NCBI RefSeq assembly: GCF_014207955.1
Contig: NZ_JACHLK010000005.1
Coordinates: 1 to 64,000, forward strand
Origin: Acidovorax soli
GTDB taxonomy: Bacteria; Pseudomonadota; Gammaproteobacteria; Burkholderiales; Burkholderiaceae_C
Reading direction: 5' to 3'
Length of the DNA: 64,000 nucleotides
Part shown: positions 1 through 8,653 of the stretch, one piece after another
How the letters are laid out: the number at the start of each line of letters is the position of its first letter
Position numbering within the stretch: the stretch's first letter is position 1
Program-made: the position numbers and the translations under genes
The notes under the pieces: generated by a model
The model's database searches: none
What the model was told of the DNA's origin: nothing
What the model saw: the letters and a program-made list of their open reading frames with translations, nothing else

Positions 1-31
1 GGACACGGGCAGCGGGGTCGTCTTTTCTTGG

Positions 32-82
32 CCTACCTTCTTTTGACGAAGCAAAAGAAGGTAGGTGCGCCGCCGGGCGCAC
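32..82. repeat. Two adjacent inverted repeats downstream of rsgA
   Basis: A perfect 14-bp inverted repeat (arms 32-45 and 52-65, 6-base loop) is followed at once by a perfect 7-bp one (arms 65-71 and 76-82, 4-base loop). They lie about 60 bases past the stop of rsgA. There is no clear U-run on either side, so they are not textbook terminators. They may be a dispersed intergenic repeat or an mRNA-end structure. Bases 1-144 show no gene that can be supported. Confidence 0.55.
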
Positions 83-144
83 ATCCCGGCCTCCGTCCTT
101 GGCAAGCAACAGAAGCAACCATAGCCAAAGAAGCCGAGGAAACC

Positions 145-1089
145 TCAATACCGCGTATGGCTCAACTCAGCAAACAGATCCCCATAAATCCGGTACCTGC
201 TCTCACTGATCCCATCCTCCAGAGGACTCCGCTTCAACGCCTCGATCACCCCGCACCCCGGCTCATGCAGGTGCGTGCAGTTGTAGAACTTGCAATCCGT
301 GGCATGCGCCGCGATGTCCGGCATGCACGCTGCCAGTTGCATGGGCGCGATGTGGTGCAGGCCGAACTCCTGGAAACCTGGTGAATCGATCAGCGCCGTG
401 GTGCGCTCCTTGTCCATCCAGTACCAGTGCGTGCTGGTGGTGGTGTGCTTGCCCGAGTTCAGGGCCTGGGAGATCTCGCCCGTGAGCACGGTGGCGCCAG
501 GCACCAGCAGGTTGATCAGCGTGCTCTTGCCCGAGCCCGAGGGGCCCAGCACCAGCGTGGTCTTGCCGGCCAGGTGCTGCATGAGCAGGGCGCGGTCCAC
601 CTCGCTCGACAGGCGCAGCGACAGTGGCAGCACGCCGTAGTGCTGCCCGCCGCCCATGTGGCGGTAGGGCACCAGGCGCTCCCAGGCGCGCGCGAAGGGC
701 TCGACCAGATCGCTCTTGTTGAGGGCGATGATGGGGGTGATCTGCGCCGCCTCGGCCGCGATCAGGGCGCGTGAGAGCTGGCTTTCGGAGAACACGGGCT
801 CGGCCGCGATCAGGATCAGCACCTGGTCCAGGTTGGCGGCGAAGGACTTGGTGCGGATCTCGTCCTGGCGGTAGAACAGGTTGCGCCGCTCCTGGATCTT
901 CTCGATCGTGCCTTCTTCGCCCTGGCCGGGAGGGGGGGCTTGCCAGAGCACCTGGTCGCCCACCACGGCCTGGTTCTTCTTGCCGCGGGGGTGGCAGATG
1001 CGGCGCTCGCCATCGGGTGTCTCCACCACGCTGTGGCGGCCGTGGCTGGACACCACCGTGCCTTCCATCAGGGCGCTGCGCTCAGCCAT
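145..1089 (-). CDS. rsgA: Ribosome small-subunit-dependent GTPase RsgA
   Basis: Circularly permuted GTPase that acts in late 30S ribosomal subunit maturation in the cytoplasm. The permuted motif order is visible: G4 NKSD (residues about 124-127) comes before the P-loop GPSGSGKS (182-189) and G3 DSPG (235-238). An N-terminal OB-fold precedes the GTPase domain. A C-terminal zinc knuckle of the C-x4-C-x-H-x5-C type covers residues 266-279. At 314 aa the length is normal for the family. It is the last gene of a minus-strand group: the M48 protease and the pterin dehydratase lie upstream, with 21 bases between the dehydratase stop and this start. Confidence 0.95.
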   Translation of the reverse strand: MAERSALMEGTVVSSHGRHSVVETPDGERRICHPRGKKNQAVVGDQVLWQAPPPGQGEEGTIEKIQERRNLFYRQDEIRTKSFAANLDQVLILIAAEPVFSESQLSRALIAAEAAQITPIIALNKSDLVEPFARAWERLVPYRHMGGGQHYGVLPLSLRLSSEVDRALLMQHLAGKTTLVLGPSGSGKSTLINLLVPGATVLTGEISQALNSGKHTTTSTHWYWMDKERTTALIDSPGFQEFGLHHIAPMQLAACMPDIAAHATDCKFYNCTHLHEPGCGVIEALKRSPLEDGISESRYRIYGDLFAELSHTRY

Positions 1090-1110
1090 GGTGTGCTCGC
1101 ATCATCATCG

Positions 1111-1470
1111 TCATCCTGCGGTGAGCAGCGCATCGAAGCGCTTGGCGCACTCGAAGTCGGTGAGCGAGATGCCCTTCACGTCGTGCGTGTTCAGGCGCAC
1201 CACGCAGCGGCCGTAGTGCACCGACAGGTCGGGGTGGTGGTCCTGCACATGGGCCACATAGGCGACCGCGTTCACGAAGGCCATGGTCTCGTGGTAGTTC
1301 GCGAAGCGAAAAGTCTTTTCGATCGCCACATCGGCCCCGTCACCCGCCAGGCTCCAGCCGTCGAGCTGGGCCAGCTGGGTCACGACCTCGGTCGCGGTCA
1401 GCGCGCGGCGCCGGGTGGTGGACCAGTCCTTCTTCGGGAGCATGGAGGTGGTGGCAAGGGTGGCGGTCAT
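1111..1470 (-). CDS. 4a-hydroxytetrahydrobiopterin dehydratase (PCD/DCoH family)
   Basis: Small cytoplasmic enzyme that dehydrates 4a-hydroxytetrahydropterin so the cofactor of aromatic amino acid hydroxylases can be recycled. The 119-aa protein has the family histidine cluster HVQDHHP (residues about 74-80), which carries the catalytic histidines, followed by the conserved DLSVHYGRCVVRLNTHD stretch. Its ATG overlaps the stop of the upstream M48 protease by 4 bases, suggesting translational coupling. No phenylalanine hydroxylase is in the window, so the true hydroxylase partner is not shown by context. Confidence 0.9.
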   Translation of the reverse strand: MTATLATTSMLPKKDWSTTRRRALTATEVVTQLAQLDGWSLAGDGADVAIEKTFRFANYHETMAFVNAVAYVAHVQDHHPDLSVHYGRCVVRLNTHDVKGISLTDFECAKRFDALLTAG

Positions 1471-2780
1471 AGGCTGGGGGCAGGGCTGGTGTGCATGCGC
1501 GCCAGCCGTTCGGTGGCGGGCGGGTGCGAGTAGTAGAACGCGACGTAGACCGGGTCGGGTGTCAGCGTGGAGGCATTGTCCTCGTACAGCTTGAGCAGTG
1601 CCGAGGACAGGTCGGCGCCGCTGGCCTGGGCCACGGCGTAGGCATCGGCCTGGAACTCATGGCGGCGCGATTGCCGTGCGAACACCGGCGAGATGAAGAA
1701 GGTGAACACCGGCACGGCCAGCATGAAGAGCAGCAGGGCCAGCGCATCGTTGGGCGCCGCCGCCGTGGCCGGGTCGAGCGAGATGTTGGGCCGCACGCCC
1801 AGGCCGGTGTAGAACCAGACCTGGTTGGACAGCCAGCCCAGCAGCGCGAAACCCACCAGGCTCATGGCGAACATGGCCACGATGCGCTGCACGATGTGGC
1901 GGTGCTTGAAATGGCCCAGCTCGTGGGCCAGTACGGCCTCGACCTCGCCCGGCGCCAACTGGCGCAGCAGGGTGTCGAAGAACACCACGCGCTTGGCCGC
2001 GCCGAAGCCCGTGAAGTAGGCGTTGGCGTGCGCGCTGCGGCGGCTGCCGTCCATCACGAACAGGCCCTTGGCCGAGAAGCCGCAGCGCTGCATGAGGGCC
2101 GTCACGCGCTCCTTGAGCGATTCGTCTTCCAAGGGCTGGAACTTGTTGAACAAGGGTGCGATGAAGGTCGGGTAGATGACCATCAGCAGCAGGTTGAAAC
2201 CCATCCAGAAGCACCAGGCCCACAGCCACCACAGGGGGCCGGTGGCGCCCATGATCCACAGGATCAGGGCCACGATGGGCAGGCCGATGGCGGCGCCCAC
2301 CAGCAGGCCCTTGAGCGCGTCGGCCAGCCACAGGCGCCAGGTCATCTTGTTGAAGCCAAAACGCTCTTCCACCACGAAGGTCTGGTAGAGCGACAGCGGC
2401 AGGTCGATGAGCCCGCTGATGGCGGCAAAGGCGGCCAGCAGCGCCAGTTGCTGCCACATGCCGCCGCCCAGCAGGGACAGCAGGGCCTGGTTCAGTGCGT
2501 CCAGGCCACCGAGCAGGGTCCAGCCCATGAGCACGGCGGCACCCAGCGCCATCCCCAGCATGCCCAGGCGGGCCTTGGTGATGGTGTAGTCGGCGGCCTT
2601 CTGGTGTGCGGCCAGGGGAATGCGCTCGGCAAAGGCGGGTGGCACGCTGGCACGGTGGCGCGCCACATGGCGGATCTGCCGGCTGGCCAGCCAGAACTTC
2701 AGCGCCAGGCCGATGACCAGGGCCGCGGCAAAGGCCAGCGTGAGCAGCATCGAGGGGGAAAAATCGTTGGTATTCGGCAT
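1467..2780 (-). CDS. M48 family membrane zinc metalloprotease (Ste24-like)
   Basis: Integral membrane protease of 437 aa. The zinc motif HELGH lies at about residues 286-290, and the downstream RRHEFQADAYA segment (around 370) supplies the third zinc ligand and the conserved Asp. Several hydrophobic segments lie before and after the active site, with an N-terminal M48 extension as in Ste24/CAAX-protease relatives. The family performs quality control or peptide cleavage at the inner membrane; the substrate here is unknown. It is the first gene of a minus-strand group with the pterin dehydratase and rsgA, and is divergent from orn. Confidence 0.88.
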   Translation of the reverse strand: MPNTNDFSPSMLLTLAFAAALVIGLALKFWLASRQIRHVARHRASVPPAFAERIPLAAHQKAADYTITKARLGMLGMALGAAVLMGWTLLGGLDALNQALLSLLGGGMWQQLALLAAFAAISGLIDLPLSLYQTFVVEERFGFNKMTWRLWLADALKGLLVGAAIGLPIVALILWIMGATGPLWWLWAWCFWMGFNLLLMVIYPTFIAPLFNKFQPLEDESLKERVTALMQRCGFSAKGLFVMDGSRRSAHANAYFTGFGAAKRVVFFDTLLRQLAPGEVEAVLAHELGHFKHRHIVQRIVAMFAMSLVGFALLGWLSNQVWFYTGLGVRPNISLDPATAAAPNDALALLLFMLAVPVFTFFISPVFARQSRRHEFQADAYAVAQASGADLSSALLKLYEDNASTLTPDPVYVAFYYSHPPATERLARMHTSPAPSL

Positions 2781-2809
2781 GTACAGGGGAGTTTAGGGGA
2801 TAGGAGACA

Positions 2810-3397
2810 ATGCCGGCCATGTCAGAAGCCAACACCCCCATCCCCGAAAAGCTTGCCAAGTCGGACCAGAACCTGGTCTGGCTTGACTGCGAAATGACCG
2901 GCCTGGAGCCCGACACCGACCGCCTGCTGGAGATCGCCGTGGTCGTGACCGGCCCGAGCCTGGAACCCCGCGTCGAAGGCCCGGTGTTCGCCATCCACCA
3001 GTCCGATGCACTGCTCAATGGCATGGACGCCTGGAACAAGGGCACGCATGGCCGCAGCGGGCTGATCGACAAGGTCAAGGCCTCCACCATCACCGAAGAA
3101 GAGGCTGAAGCGCAGATCATCGCCTTCCTGTCCCAGTACGTGCCCAAGGGCACGGCGCCCATGTGCGGCAACAGCATCGGCCAGGACCGGCGCTTCCTGG
3201 TGCGCTACATGCCCAAGCTCGAAAAGTTCTTCCACTACCGCAACGTCGACGTCAGCACCTTGAAGGAGCTGGCCAAGCGCTGGAAGCCCGAGGCCTATAC
3301 CAGCTTCAAGAAGGCGCAAAAGCACACGGCACTGGCCGATGTGCATGAGTCCATCGACGAGCTGGCGCACTACCGCCAGCACCTGCTCTCGGTCTGA
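2810..3397 (+). CDS. orn: Oligoribonuclease Orn
   Basis: DEDDh 3'-5' exoribonuclease that degrades short oligoribonucleotides, including pGpG from c-di-GMP turnover. That is relevant here because a cellulose operon and a diguanylate cyclase lie nearby. Visible features are [11 protein letters not shown] (first D and E), [13 protein letters not shown] in the middle, and [14 protein letters not shown] with the catalytic His and Asp. The length is close to the usual 180-200 aa. An AGGAG lies 3 bases before the ATG at 2810 and 12 before a second ATG at 2819, so the exact start is open; 2810 is used. It is divergent from the M48 protease gene. Confidence 0.95.
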   Translation: MPAMSEANTPIPEKLAKSDQNLVWLDCEMTGLEPDTDRLLEIAVVVTGPSLEPRVEGPVFAIHQSDALLNGMDAWNKGTHGRSGLIDKVKASTITEEEAEAQIIAFLSQYVPKGTAPMCGNSIGQDRRFLVRYMPKLEKFFHYRNVDVSTLKELAKRWKPEAYTSFKKAQKHTALADVHESIDELAHYRQHLLSV

Positions 3398-3411
3398 ATG
3401 GCCCCAGGCTT

Positions 3412-3446
3412 CCCGCATACCCGGCACCCGTCTCGGGTATTGCGGG
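3412..3446 (+). terminator. Strong hairpin after orn (possible terminator without U-run)
   Basis: Arms 3412-3423 and 3434-3446 pair almost perfectly, with one bulged base and a 10-base loop, 14 bases after the orn stop. No U-run follows, so it may protect the mRNA end or act as a weak terminator. Confidence 0.4.
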
Positions 3447-3469
3447 GAAACCCTTATTCGTGCCATAAT
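3440..3469 (+). promoter_or_regulatory. Candidate promoter of the DEAD-box helicase gene
   Basis: TTGCGG (3440-3445), an 18-base spacer and CATAAT (3464-3469) resemble a sigma-70 promoter. The -10 matches 5 of 6; the -35 is weak. If used, the transcript would carry a leader of about 220 bases before the ATG at 3694. Confidence 0.3.
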
Positions 3470-3641
3470 CGCTGGCTGCGCGGGAACAGTGCCCTCGCAG
3501 ATTGTGCATCTCCCCTCACACACCGGGCTTGCCAGCCGACTGTCCTTGCGACAGTGCAGGACTGGCGCATAACGCCCACCCGCCCTGGCCTCTGGTGCCG
3601 GCGCAGGTTTCGTTTGATGGTTGATGTTTTTTAACCATTTG

Positions 3642-3680
3642 ACGAAGCCAATCACGGGCAGCGCCCGTGACCGTCTTCGT
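3642..3680 (+). promoter_or_regulatory. Two-tier hairpin just before the helicase ribosome-binding site
   Basis: An inner perfect 8-bp stem (3652-3659 with 3663-3670, 3-base loop) sits inside a 6-bp outer stem (3642-3647 with 3675-3680), separated by a 4x4 internal loop. It ends a few bases before the purine-rich GAGAGA and the ATG at 3694. It could modulate translation of the RNA helicase. It also argues against the GTG at 3667, which lies inside the stem, as the start. Confidence 0.5.
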
Positions 3681-3693
3681 GAGAGAAAAATTC

Positions 3694-5628
3694 ATGACCG
3701 ACACCTCCTTGGTGCAGGGCGAATTCGCGCCTGCCGATACCTCCTTTGCTGCCGACGTTTCCGTGCAGCCTTCCCCTCTGGACGCCGTGGTGGCTGCTGC
3801 CGCCGTTGAAGGCGATGCCGAAGTGACCGCTGAGCCCAACGGCTTCATCGAGCTGGGCCTGGCCCCTGAGCTCGTGCGCGCCGTGGCCGATCTGGGCTAC
3901 ACCCAGCCCACCCAGGTGCAGCGCAAGGCCGTCCCCCTGGCCATGGGCAGCGGCGACCAGGACTCCACCCGCTTCATCGACCTGATGGTGTCGAGCCAGA
4001 CCGGCAGCGGCAAGACCGCCGCCTTCCTGCTGCCCGTGCTGCACACCCTGATCAAGCAGCAGGCCGCTGCCGAAGCCGAAGAGCGCGCCGCCTTCGAACG
4101 CGCCGTGGCCGAAGCGGCCGAGCGCGGCGAGCCCGCCCCCAAGCGCACCAAGCGCAAGGACCCCACCAACCCCCGCAACTTCAAGGCCGCCACGCCGGGC
4201 GCCCTGGTGCTGTGCCCCACGCGCGAGCTGGCCCAGCAGGTGGCGCACGACGCCATCGACCTGGTCAAGCACTGCCGTGGCCTGCGCGTGGCCAACGTGG
4301 TGGGCGGCATGCCCTACCAGCTGCAGATCGCCAAGCTGCAGAACGCCGACCTCGTGGTCGCCACGCCCGGCCGCCTGCTGGACCTGCAGCGCTCCATGCA
4401 GATCAAGCTCGACAAGGTGCAGTTCCTGGTCGTCGACGAGGCCGACCGCATGCTCGACCTGGGCTTCTCGGACGACCTGGCCGAGCTGAACCAGCTGACC
4501 AGCCAGCGCAAGCAGACCATGATGTTCAGCGCCACCTTCGCGCCGCGCATCCAGCAACTGGCCATGCGCGTGATGCACGACGGCGGCTCGTCGGTGCAGA
4601 AGGTGACCATCGATTCCCCGCAAGAGAAACACTCCAACATCAAGCAGGTGCTGTACTGGGCCGACAATGCCCAGCACAAGCGCAAGCTGCTGGACCACTG
4701 GCTGCGTGACACCTCGATCAACCAGGCCATCGTGTTCGCCAGCACCCAGGTGGAGTGCGACGGCCTGGCCAACGACCTGCAGCAGGACGGCTTCTCGGCC
4801 GTGGCCCTGCACGGTGCCCTGAGCCAGGGCCTGCGCAACCGCCGCCTGATGGCACTGCGCAACGGCCAGGTGCAGATCCTGGTGGCGACCGATGTGGCGG
4901 CGCGCGGCATCGACGTGCCCACCATCACCCACGTGTTCAACTTCGGCCTGCCCATGAAGGCCGAGGACTACACCCACCGCATCGGCCGCACCGGCCGTGC
5001 CGGCCGCGATGGCCTGGCCGTGACCTTTGCCGAGTTCCGCGACCGCCGCAAGATCTACGACATCGAGAGCTACAGCCGCCAGCAATTCAAGTCGGAAGTG
5101 GTCCCCGGCCTGGAGCCCACGCAGCGCGCCCCCCAGGCGCCCCGCGGCGACTTCGGTGGCCGTGGCGGCCGTTCGTACGACAACGCCTCGCGTGACCGCC
5201 GTTTCGGTGGCAACAACGGCGGCCGTGGCGGCTTTGGTGGCAACGACCGCGGTGGCGACCGTGGCGGTTTCGGTGGTGGCTTCGGCGGCGGCTTTGCCGG
5301 CCGTGGCAACGACAACCGCGGCGGCTTCTCTGGCGGCCGTGACGGTGGTTACCAAGGCGGCAACGGCGGTGGCGGCTACGGCGCGCCCCGTGAAGACCGT
5401 GGCTTTGGCGGCGGCGCACCCCGCCGCGATGCCGAGGGCTATGGCCGCAAGGCCGGTTTCGGTGACAGCGGCCAGGGCCGCTTCGCCCCGCGCGGCGATG
5501 CCGGCGCACCGCGTGGCGACTTCGCTCCGCGCAAGCCCGCGTTCTCCAAGCCTGCAGGCGCTGGTGGTGGCGGCAAGCCCTTTGTGGCCCACGACGCCCG
5601 CAAGCGTCCTGCCCGCCCTGCGCGCTGA
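3694..5628 (+). CDS. DEAD-box ATP-dependent RNA helicase (RhlE-like) with Gly-rich tail
   Basis: RNA helicase of about 644 aa. In order it shows the Q-motif region (GYTQPTQVQRKAVPLAM), motif I QTGSGKT, Ia PTRELA, the GG motif, motif II DEAD, motif III SAT, the helicase C domain and motif VI HRIGRTGRAGR. The last roughly 130 residues are Gly/Arg/Asp-rich RGG-like repeats, typical of unstructured RNA-binding tails. About 45 charged Ala/Glu/Lys residues are inserted between motifs I and Ia. The ATG at 3694 is chosen because GAGAGA lies just upstream and the alternative GTG is inside a hairpin. It is likely involved in RNA remodelling, ribosome assembly or cold adaptation. A strong terminator follows. 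Confidence 0.93.
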   Translation: MTDTSLVQGEFAPADTSFAADVSVQPSPLDAVVAAAAVEGDAEVTAEPNGFIELGLAPELVRAVADLGYTQPTQVQRKAVPLAMGSGDQDSTRFIDLMVSSQTGSGKTAAFLLPVLHTLIKQQAAAEAEERAAFERAVAEAAERGEPAPKRTKRKDPTNPRNFKAATPGALVLCPTRELAQQVAHDAIDLVKHCRGLRVANVVGGMPYQLQIAKLQNADLVVATPGRLLDLQRSMQIKLDKVQFLVVDEADRMLDLGFSDDLAELNQLTSQRKQTMMFSATFAPRIQQLAMRVMHDGGSSVQKVTIDSPQEKHSNIKQVLYWADNAQHKRKLLDHWLRDTSINQAIVFASTQVECDGLANDLQQDGFSAVALHGALSQGLRNRRLMALRNGQVQILVATDVAARGIDVPTITHVFNFGLPMKAEDYTHRIGRTGRAGRDGLAVTFAEFRDRRKIYDIESYSRQQFKSEVVPGLEPTQRAPQAPRGDFGGRGGRSYDNASRDRRFGGNNGGRGGFGGNDRGGDRGGFGGGFGGGFAGRGNDNRGGFSGGRDGGYQGGNGGGGYGAPREDRGFGGGAPRRDAEGYGRKAGFGDSGQGRFAPRGDAGAPRGDFAPRKPAFSKPAGAGGGGKPFVAHDARKRPARPAR

Positions 5629-5659
5629 TCGCACGGACCCTCGCTCTGAAGGGCCCATG

Positions 5660-5693
5660 AAGGGCTGGCACCGCAAGGTGCCAGCCCTTTTTT
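5660..5693 (+). terminator. Rho-independent terminator of the helicase gene
   Basis: A perfect 13-bp stem (5660-5672 with 5677-5689) with a GCAA tetraloop runs into six T residues, 31 bases past the stop codon. Confidence 0.93.
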
Positions 5694-5764
5694 GCGTCGC
5701 ACTGCCACGCCGGGCCCGTTTTCTGCGGCCGTGTCGTCAATAATTGCCCACGGAGGAATTTGTC

Positions 5765-7243
5765 GTGGTGTCATCTCTATCCTCGGGGGCCGATTACGAG
5801 CACATGTTCGAGCTGGCGCCCGTGTCCTTGTGGTTGGAGGACTTCAGCGCGCTCAAGCAGCTGTTCGACGGCTGGCGCGCGGAAGGGGTGACCGACATCC
5901 GTGCCCACCTGGCGCAGGACCGGGTGCGCCTGCGCCAGTGCAGCGCCGCCCTGCGCGTGCTGCAGGTCAACCGCCGCACGCTGGAGCTGTTTGCCGCCGA
6001 CAGCCTGGAGCACCTGGTCGCCAACCTCGACAAGGTCTTTCGCGATGACCGGCACGACACGGCCTCGCACGAGCTGGCGCAGCTGTGGGATGGGCAACTG
6101 GAGTTCGCCAACCAGACTGTGAACTACGCGCTCGATGGCCGGCGCCTGGATGTCCAGGTGCGTGCACGCATCCTGCCGGGCCACGAGCACGACTGGAGCC
6201 GCGTGCTGGTCTCGCTGGAAGACAACACCGCGCAGTTCAACGACGCGCGCCGCATCCAGCGCAGCGAACAGTACGCGCGCGACCTGTTCGAGCATTCGCC
6301 CGTGTCGCTGTGGGTCGAGGACTTCAGCGCCGTCAAGAACCTGCTCGACGGCGTGCGCGCCCAGGGCATTGGGGACTTCAAGACCTTCCTCAAGGTGCAC
6401 CCTGACTTCGTGGGCCGCTGCATGCAGGAGATCCGCGTCATCGACGTGAACCAGCAGACCCTGCGCATGTTCGGCGCCTCCAGCAAGGAAATGCTGCTCA
6501 ACAACATCGGCCGCGTGTTCCGTGGCGAGATGCACGAATCCTTTGCCGAGCAGTTGCAGGACCTGTGGGACGGCAAGACCTTCCAGCAGCGCGAGGTGAC
6601 CAACTATTCGCTCTCGGGCGATGCGGTGAACATCCACATGCAGTTCGCGGTGCTCGACAGCCACCGGCACGACTGGGGCCTGGTGCTGCTGTCGCTGGTG
6701 GATATCACCGCGCGCAAGAAGGCCGAGGCCTACCTCGAATACCTGGGCAAGCACGACGTGCTGACCCAGCTGCGCAACCGCGCGTTCTATGCCGAGGAAC
6801 TCAACCGCCTCACACGCAAGGGACCCTGGCCGCTGTCGGTCATCGCCATCGACCTCAACGGCCTCAAGGCCGTCAACGACGAGCAGGGCCATGCGGCCGG
6901 CGACTCCATGCTGCGCCGGGTCGGCGAAGTGCTGGCCAAGGCCGTGGATGCGCCCGCCTGCGCGGCGCGCATCGGCGGCGACGAGTTCACCGTGCTCTTG
7001 CCCGGCACCGATGAACGCGGCGCCCTGGCACTGCAGGAGCGCATCATCTCCATGCTGGAGCTGAACAACCAGTTCTACCCTGGCCAGCACCTGAGCCTGG
7101 CCATGGGCATCGCCAGCTGCCAGTCCGGCGACGGCGTGGAGGCCGCGATCAACCGCGCCGACCAGGCCATGTACGCGGAGAAGAACCGCTACTACCAGCA
7201 ATCGGGCCATGACCGCCGGCAGTTGCCGACGTTCCCGGGCTGA
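5765..7243 (+). CDS. Diguanylate cyclase with duplicated PAS-like sensor domain
   Basis: GGDEF protein of about 492 aa, predicted to make c-di-GMP in the cytoplasm. Two homologous sensor domains of about 145 residues each stand in tandem: compare FELAPVSLWLEDFSALK near the start with FEHSPVSLWVEDFSAVK about 175 residues later. They are followed by a linker (DITARKKAEAYLEYLGKHD) and a C-terminal GGDEF domain with an intact GGDEF signature. No RxxD inhibitory site is present five residues before it. No transmembrane segment is seen. The start is taken as the GTG at 5765 (or 5768) because GGAGG lies 8 bases upstream. It converges on the MFS gene and is close to the cellulose operon, which is controlled by c-di-GMP in other bacteria. 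Confidence 0.88.
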   Translation: MVSSLSSGADYEHMFELAPVSLWLEDFSALKQLFDGWRAEGVTDIRAHLAQDRVRLRQCSAALRVLQVNRRTLELFAADSLEHLVANLDKVFRDDRHDTASHELAQLWDGQLEFANQTVNYALDGRRLDVQVRARILPGHEHDWSRVLVSLEDNTAQFNDARRIQRSEQYARDLFEHSPVSLWVEDFSAVKNLLDGVRAQGIGDFKTFLKVHPDFVGRCMQEIRVIDVNQQTLRMFGASSKEMLLNNIGRVFRGEMHESFAEQLQDLWDGKTFQQREVTNYSLSGDAVNIHMQFAVLDSHRHDWGLVLLSLVDITARKKAEAYLEYLGKHDVLTQLRNRAFYAEELNRLTRKGPWPLSVIAIDLNGLKAVNDEQGHAAGDSMLRRVGEVLAKAVDAPACAARIGGDEFTVLLPGTDERGALALQERIISMLELNNQFYPGQHLSLAMGIASCQSGDGVEAAINRADQAMYAEKNRYYQQSGHDRRQLPTFPG

Positions 7244-7258
7244 GGCCCGGGGCCTGCC

Positions 7259-8491
7259 TCAGAGATTGACGGCGTTGCGCCCGATGTCGGGCCAGCGGTG
7301 GTGCAGGTAGACCCAGGCCACCAGGCCGACGCCCATCATCAGCAGCGAGGACAGGGCCAGCCACAGGGTGGAGTGCATCACCAGTGGCGCGATCACGCCG
7401 GCCACCAGGCCGTTGGCCGTGGAGCCTACGAAGGCCTGCATGGACGAGGCCATGCCGCGGCGCTCGGGGTGCAGGTCCAGCACCAGCAGCGTCACCACGG
7501 GCACCATCAGCGCCCAGCCGAAAGCGAACACGGCAATCGGCAGCAGCGCCCATGCGGCATGGGGTGGGAACAGCAGGTTGGCCACCAGGTTGAGCACGGC
7601 CACCGTGAACATGATCAGAAAGCCGTGGCGGATCTGGCGCTTGGGCGGGATGCGGCCGGCCAGGCGCCCGCTGAGCCAGGCGCCGCCCATGATGCCCGAG
7701 ATGGTGAGGACGAAGAACCAGAAGAACTGCGTGGGCGCCAGGCCCAGGTGGTCGCCGAGGAAGGCCGGTGCCGACAGCACGTACAGGAACATGCCGTTGA
7801 AGGGCACGCCGCTGGCCAGTGCCAGCAGCACGAAGCGCGCGCTGGAGCCCAGCTGCACATAGCCGCGCACCAGGTGGCGCATGTTGAAGGGCTGGCGCTG
7901 GTCCAGGTGCAGCGTCTCGGGCAGCAGGCGGTAGTTGGTGGTCCACAGCGCCACGCCCACCAGGGTCAGGAACCAGAAGATGCTGTGCCAGCCGGTGTGC
8001 ACGAACAGCCAGCCGCCCACGATGGGCGCGATGGCCGGCGCCACGCCGAAGTAGATCGTGACCTGGCTCATCACCTTCTGCGCCTGGGCGGGCGGGAACA
8101 TGTCGCGGATCACCGCGCGCGAGACCACGATGCCGGCGCCCGTGGACAGGCCCTGCAGCGCGCGGAAGAACACCAGCTGTCCGATGGTCTGCGACAGCGC
8201 GCAGCCGGCCGAGGCCAGCGTGAAGACCGCAATGCCCCAGAGGATCACGGGCCGGCGGCCGAAGCTGTCGGCCAGGGCCCCATGGAACAGGCTCATGAAG
8301 GCAAAGCCGAACAGGTAGGCCGACAGCGTCTGCTGCATCTGCACCGGCGTCGCCCCCAGGGCGGCCGCGATGCCCGAGAAGGCCGGGATGTAGGTGTCGA
8401 TGGAGAACGGCCCCAGCATGCCCAGCACCGCCAGCAGCACCGCCAAGGCCCAGCGGGGCGCTTTCCAGAGCAAGTGGGCTTGTGGGTGCAT
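7259..8491 (-). CDS. Bcr/CflA-type MFS drug exporter
   Basis: Inner-membrane 12-helix proton antiporter of 410 aa, of the Bcr/CflA/DHA1 group that exports bicyclomycin, chloramphenicol and similar compounds. Family marks include GPFSIDTYIPAF in helix 1, the motif-A-like GALADSFGRRPVILWG between helices 2 and 3, and RALQGLSTGAGIVVSRAVIRDM in helices 4-5. It lies 162 bases downstream of bcsG on the same strand, beyond a terminator, so it is probably transcribed separately. The real substrate cannot be read from sequence. Confidence 0.9.
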   Translation of the reverse strand: MHPQAHLLWKAPRWALAVLLAVLGMLGPFSIDTYIPAFSGIAAALGATPVQMQQTLSAYLFGFAFMSLFHGALADSFGRRPVILWGIAVFTLASAGCALSQTIGQLVFFRALQGLSTGAGIVVSRAVIRDMFPPAQAQKVMSQVTIYFGVAPAIAPIVGGWLFVHTGWHSIFWFLTLVGVALWTTNYRLLPETLHLDQRQPFNMRHLVRGYVQLGSSARFVLLALASGVPFNGMFLYVLSAPAFLGDHLGLAPTQFFWFFVLTISGIMGGAWLSGRLAGRIPPKRQIRHGFLIMFTVAVLNLVANLLFPPHAAWALLPIAVFAFGWALMVPVVTLLVLDLHPERRGMASSMQAFVGSTANGLVAGVIAPLVMHSTLWLALSSLLMMGVGLVAWVYLHHRWPDIGRNAVNL

Positions 8492-8537
8492 GCGAAGAAG
8501 GGGACCGGGTTCGTGGGGGAGGGCGCCGCGCGGGGCT

Positions 8538-8571
8538 CAAAGAAAAGAGCGCACCGGGCAGGCCGGTGCGC
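8538..8571 (-). terminator. Terminator of the cellulose operon
   Basis: A perfect 9-bp GC-rich stem (8549-8557 with 8563-8571, 5-base loop) is followed on the minus strand by a T-rich run (TCTTTTCTTT). It lies between the bcsG stop and the MFS start. Confidence 0.8.
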
Positions 8572-8653
8572 CTCACTGCATTATGCGGGAACCCACCCGT
8601 TCAGGTGCCGCGCCGGTGCAATCCTTGCACCAACATGGGGCTACTTGCGCGTC

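Noticed and set aside
3667..3693. GTG start of the helicase at 3667
   Set aside because: It lies within the stem of a strong hairpin and lacks a Shine-Dalgarno; the ATG at 3694 has GAGAGA upstream.
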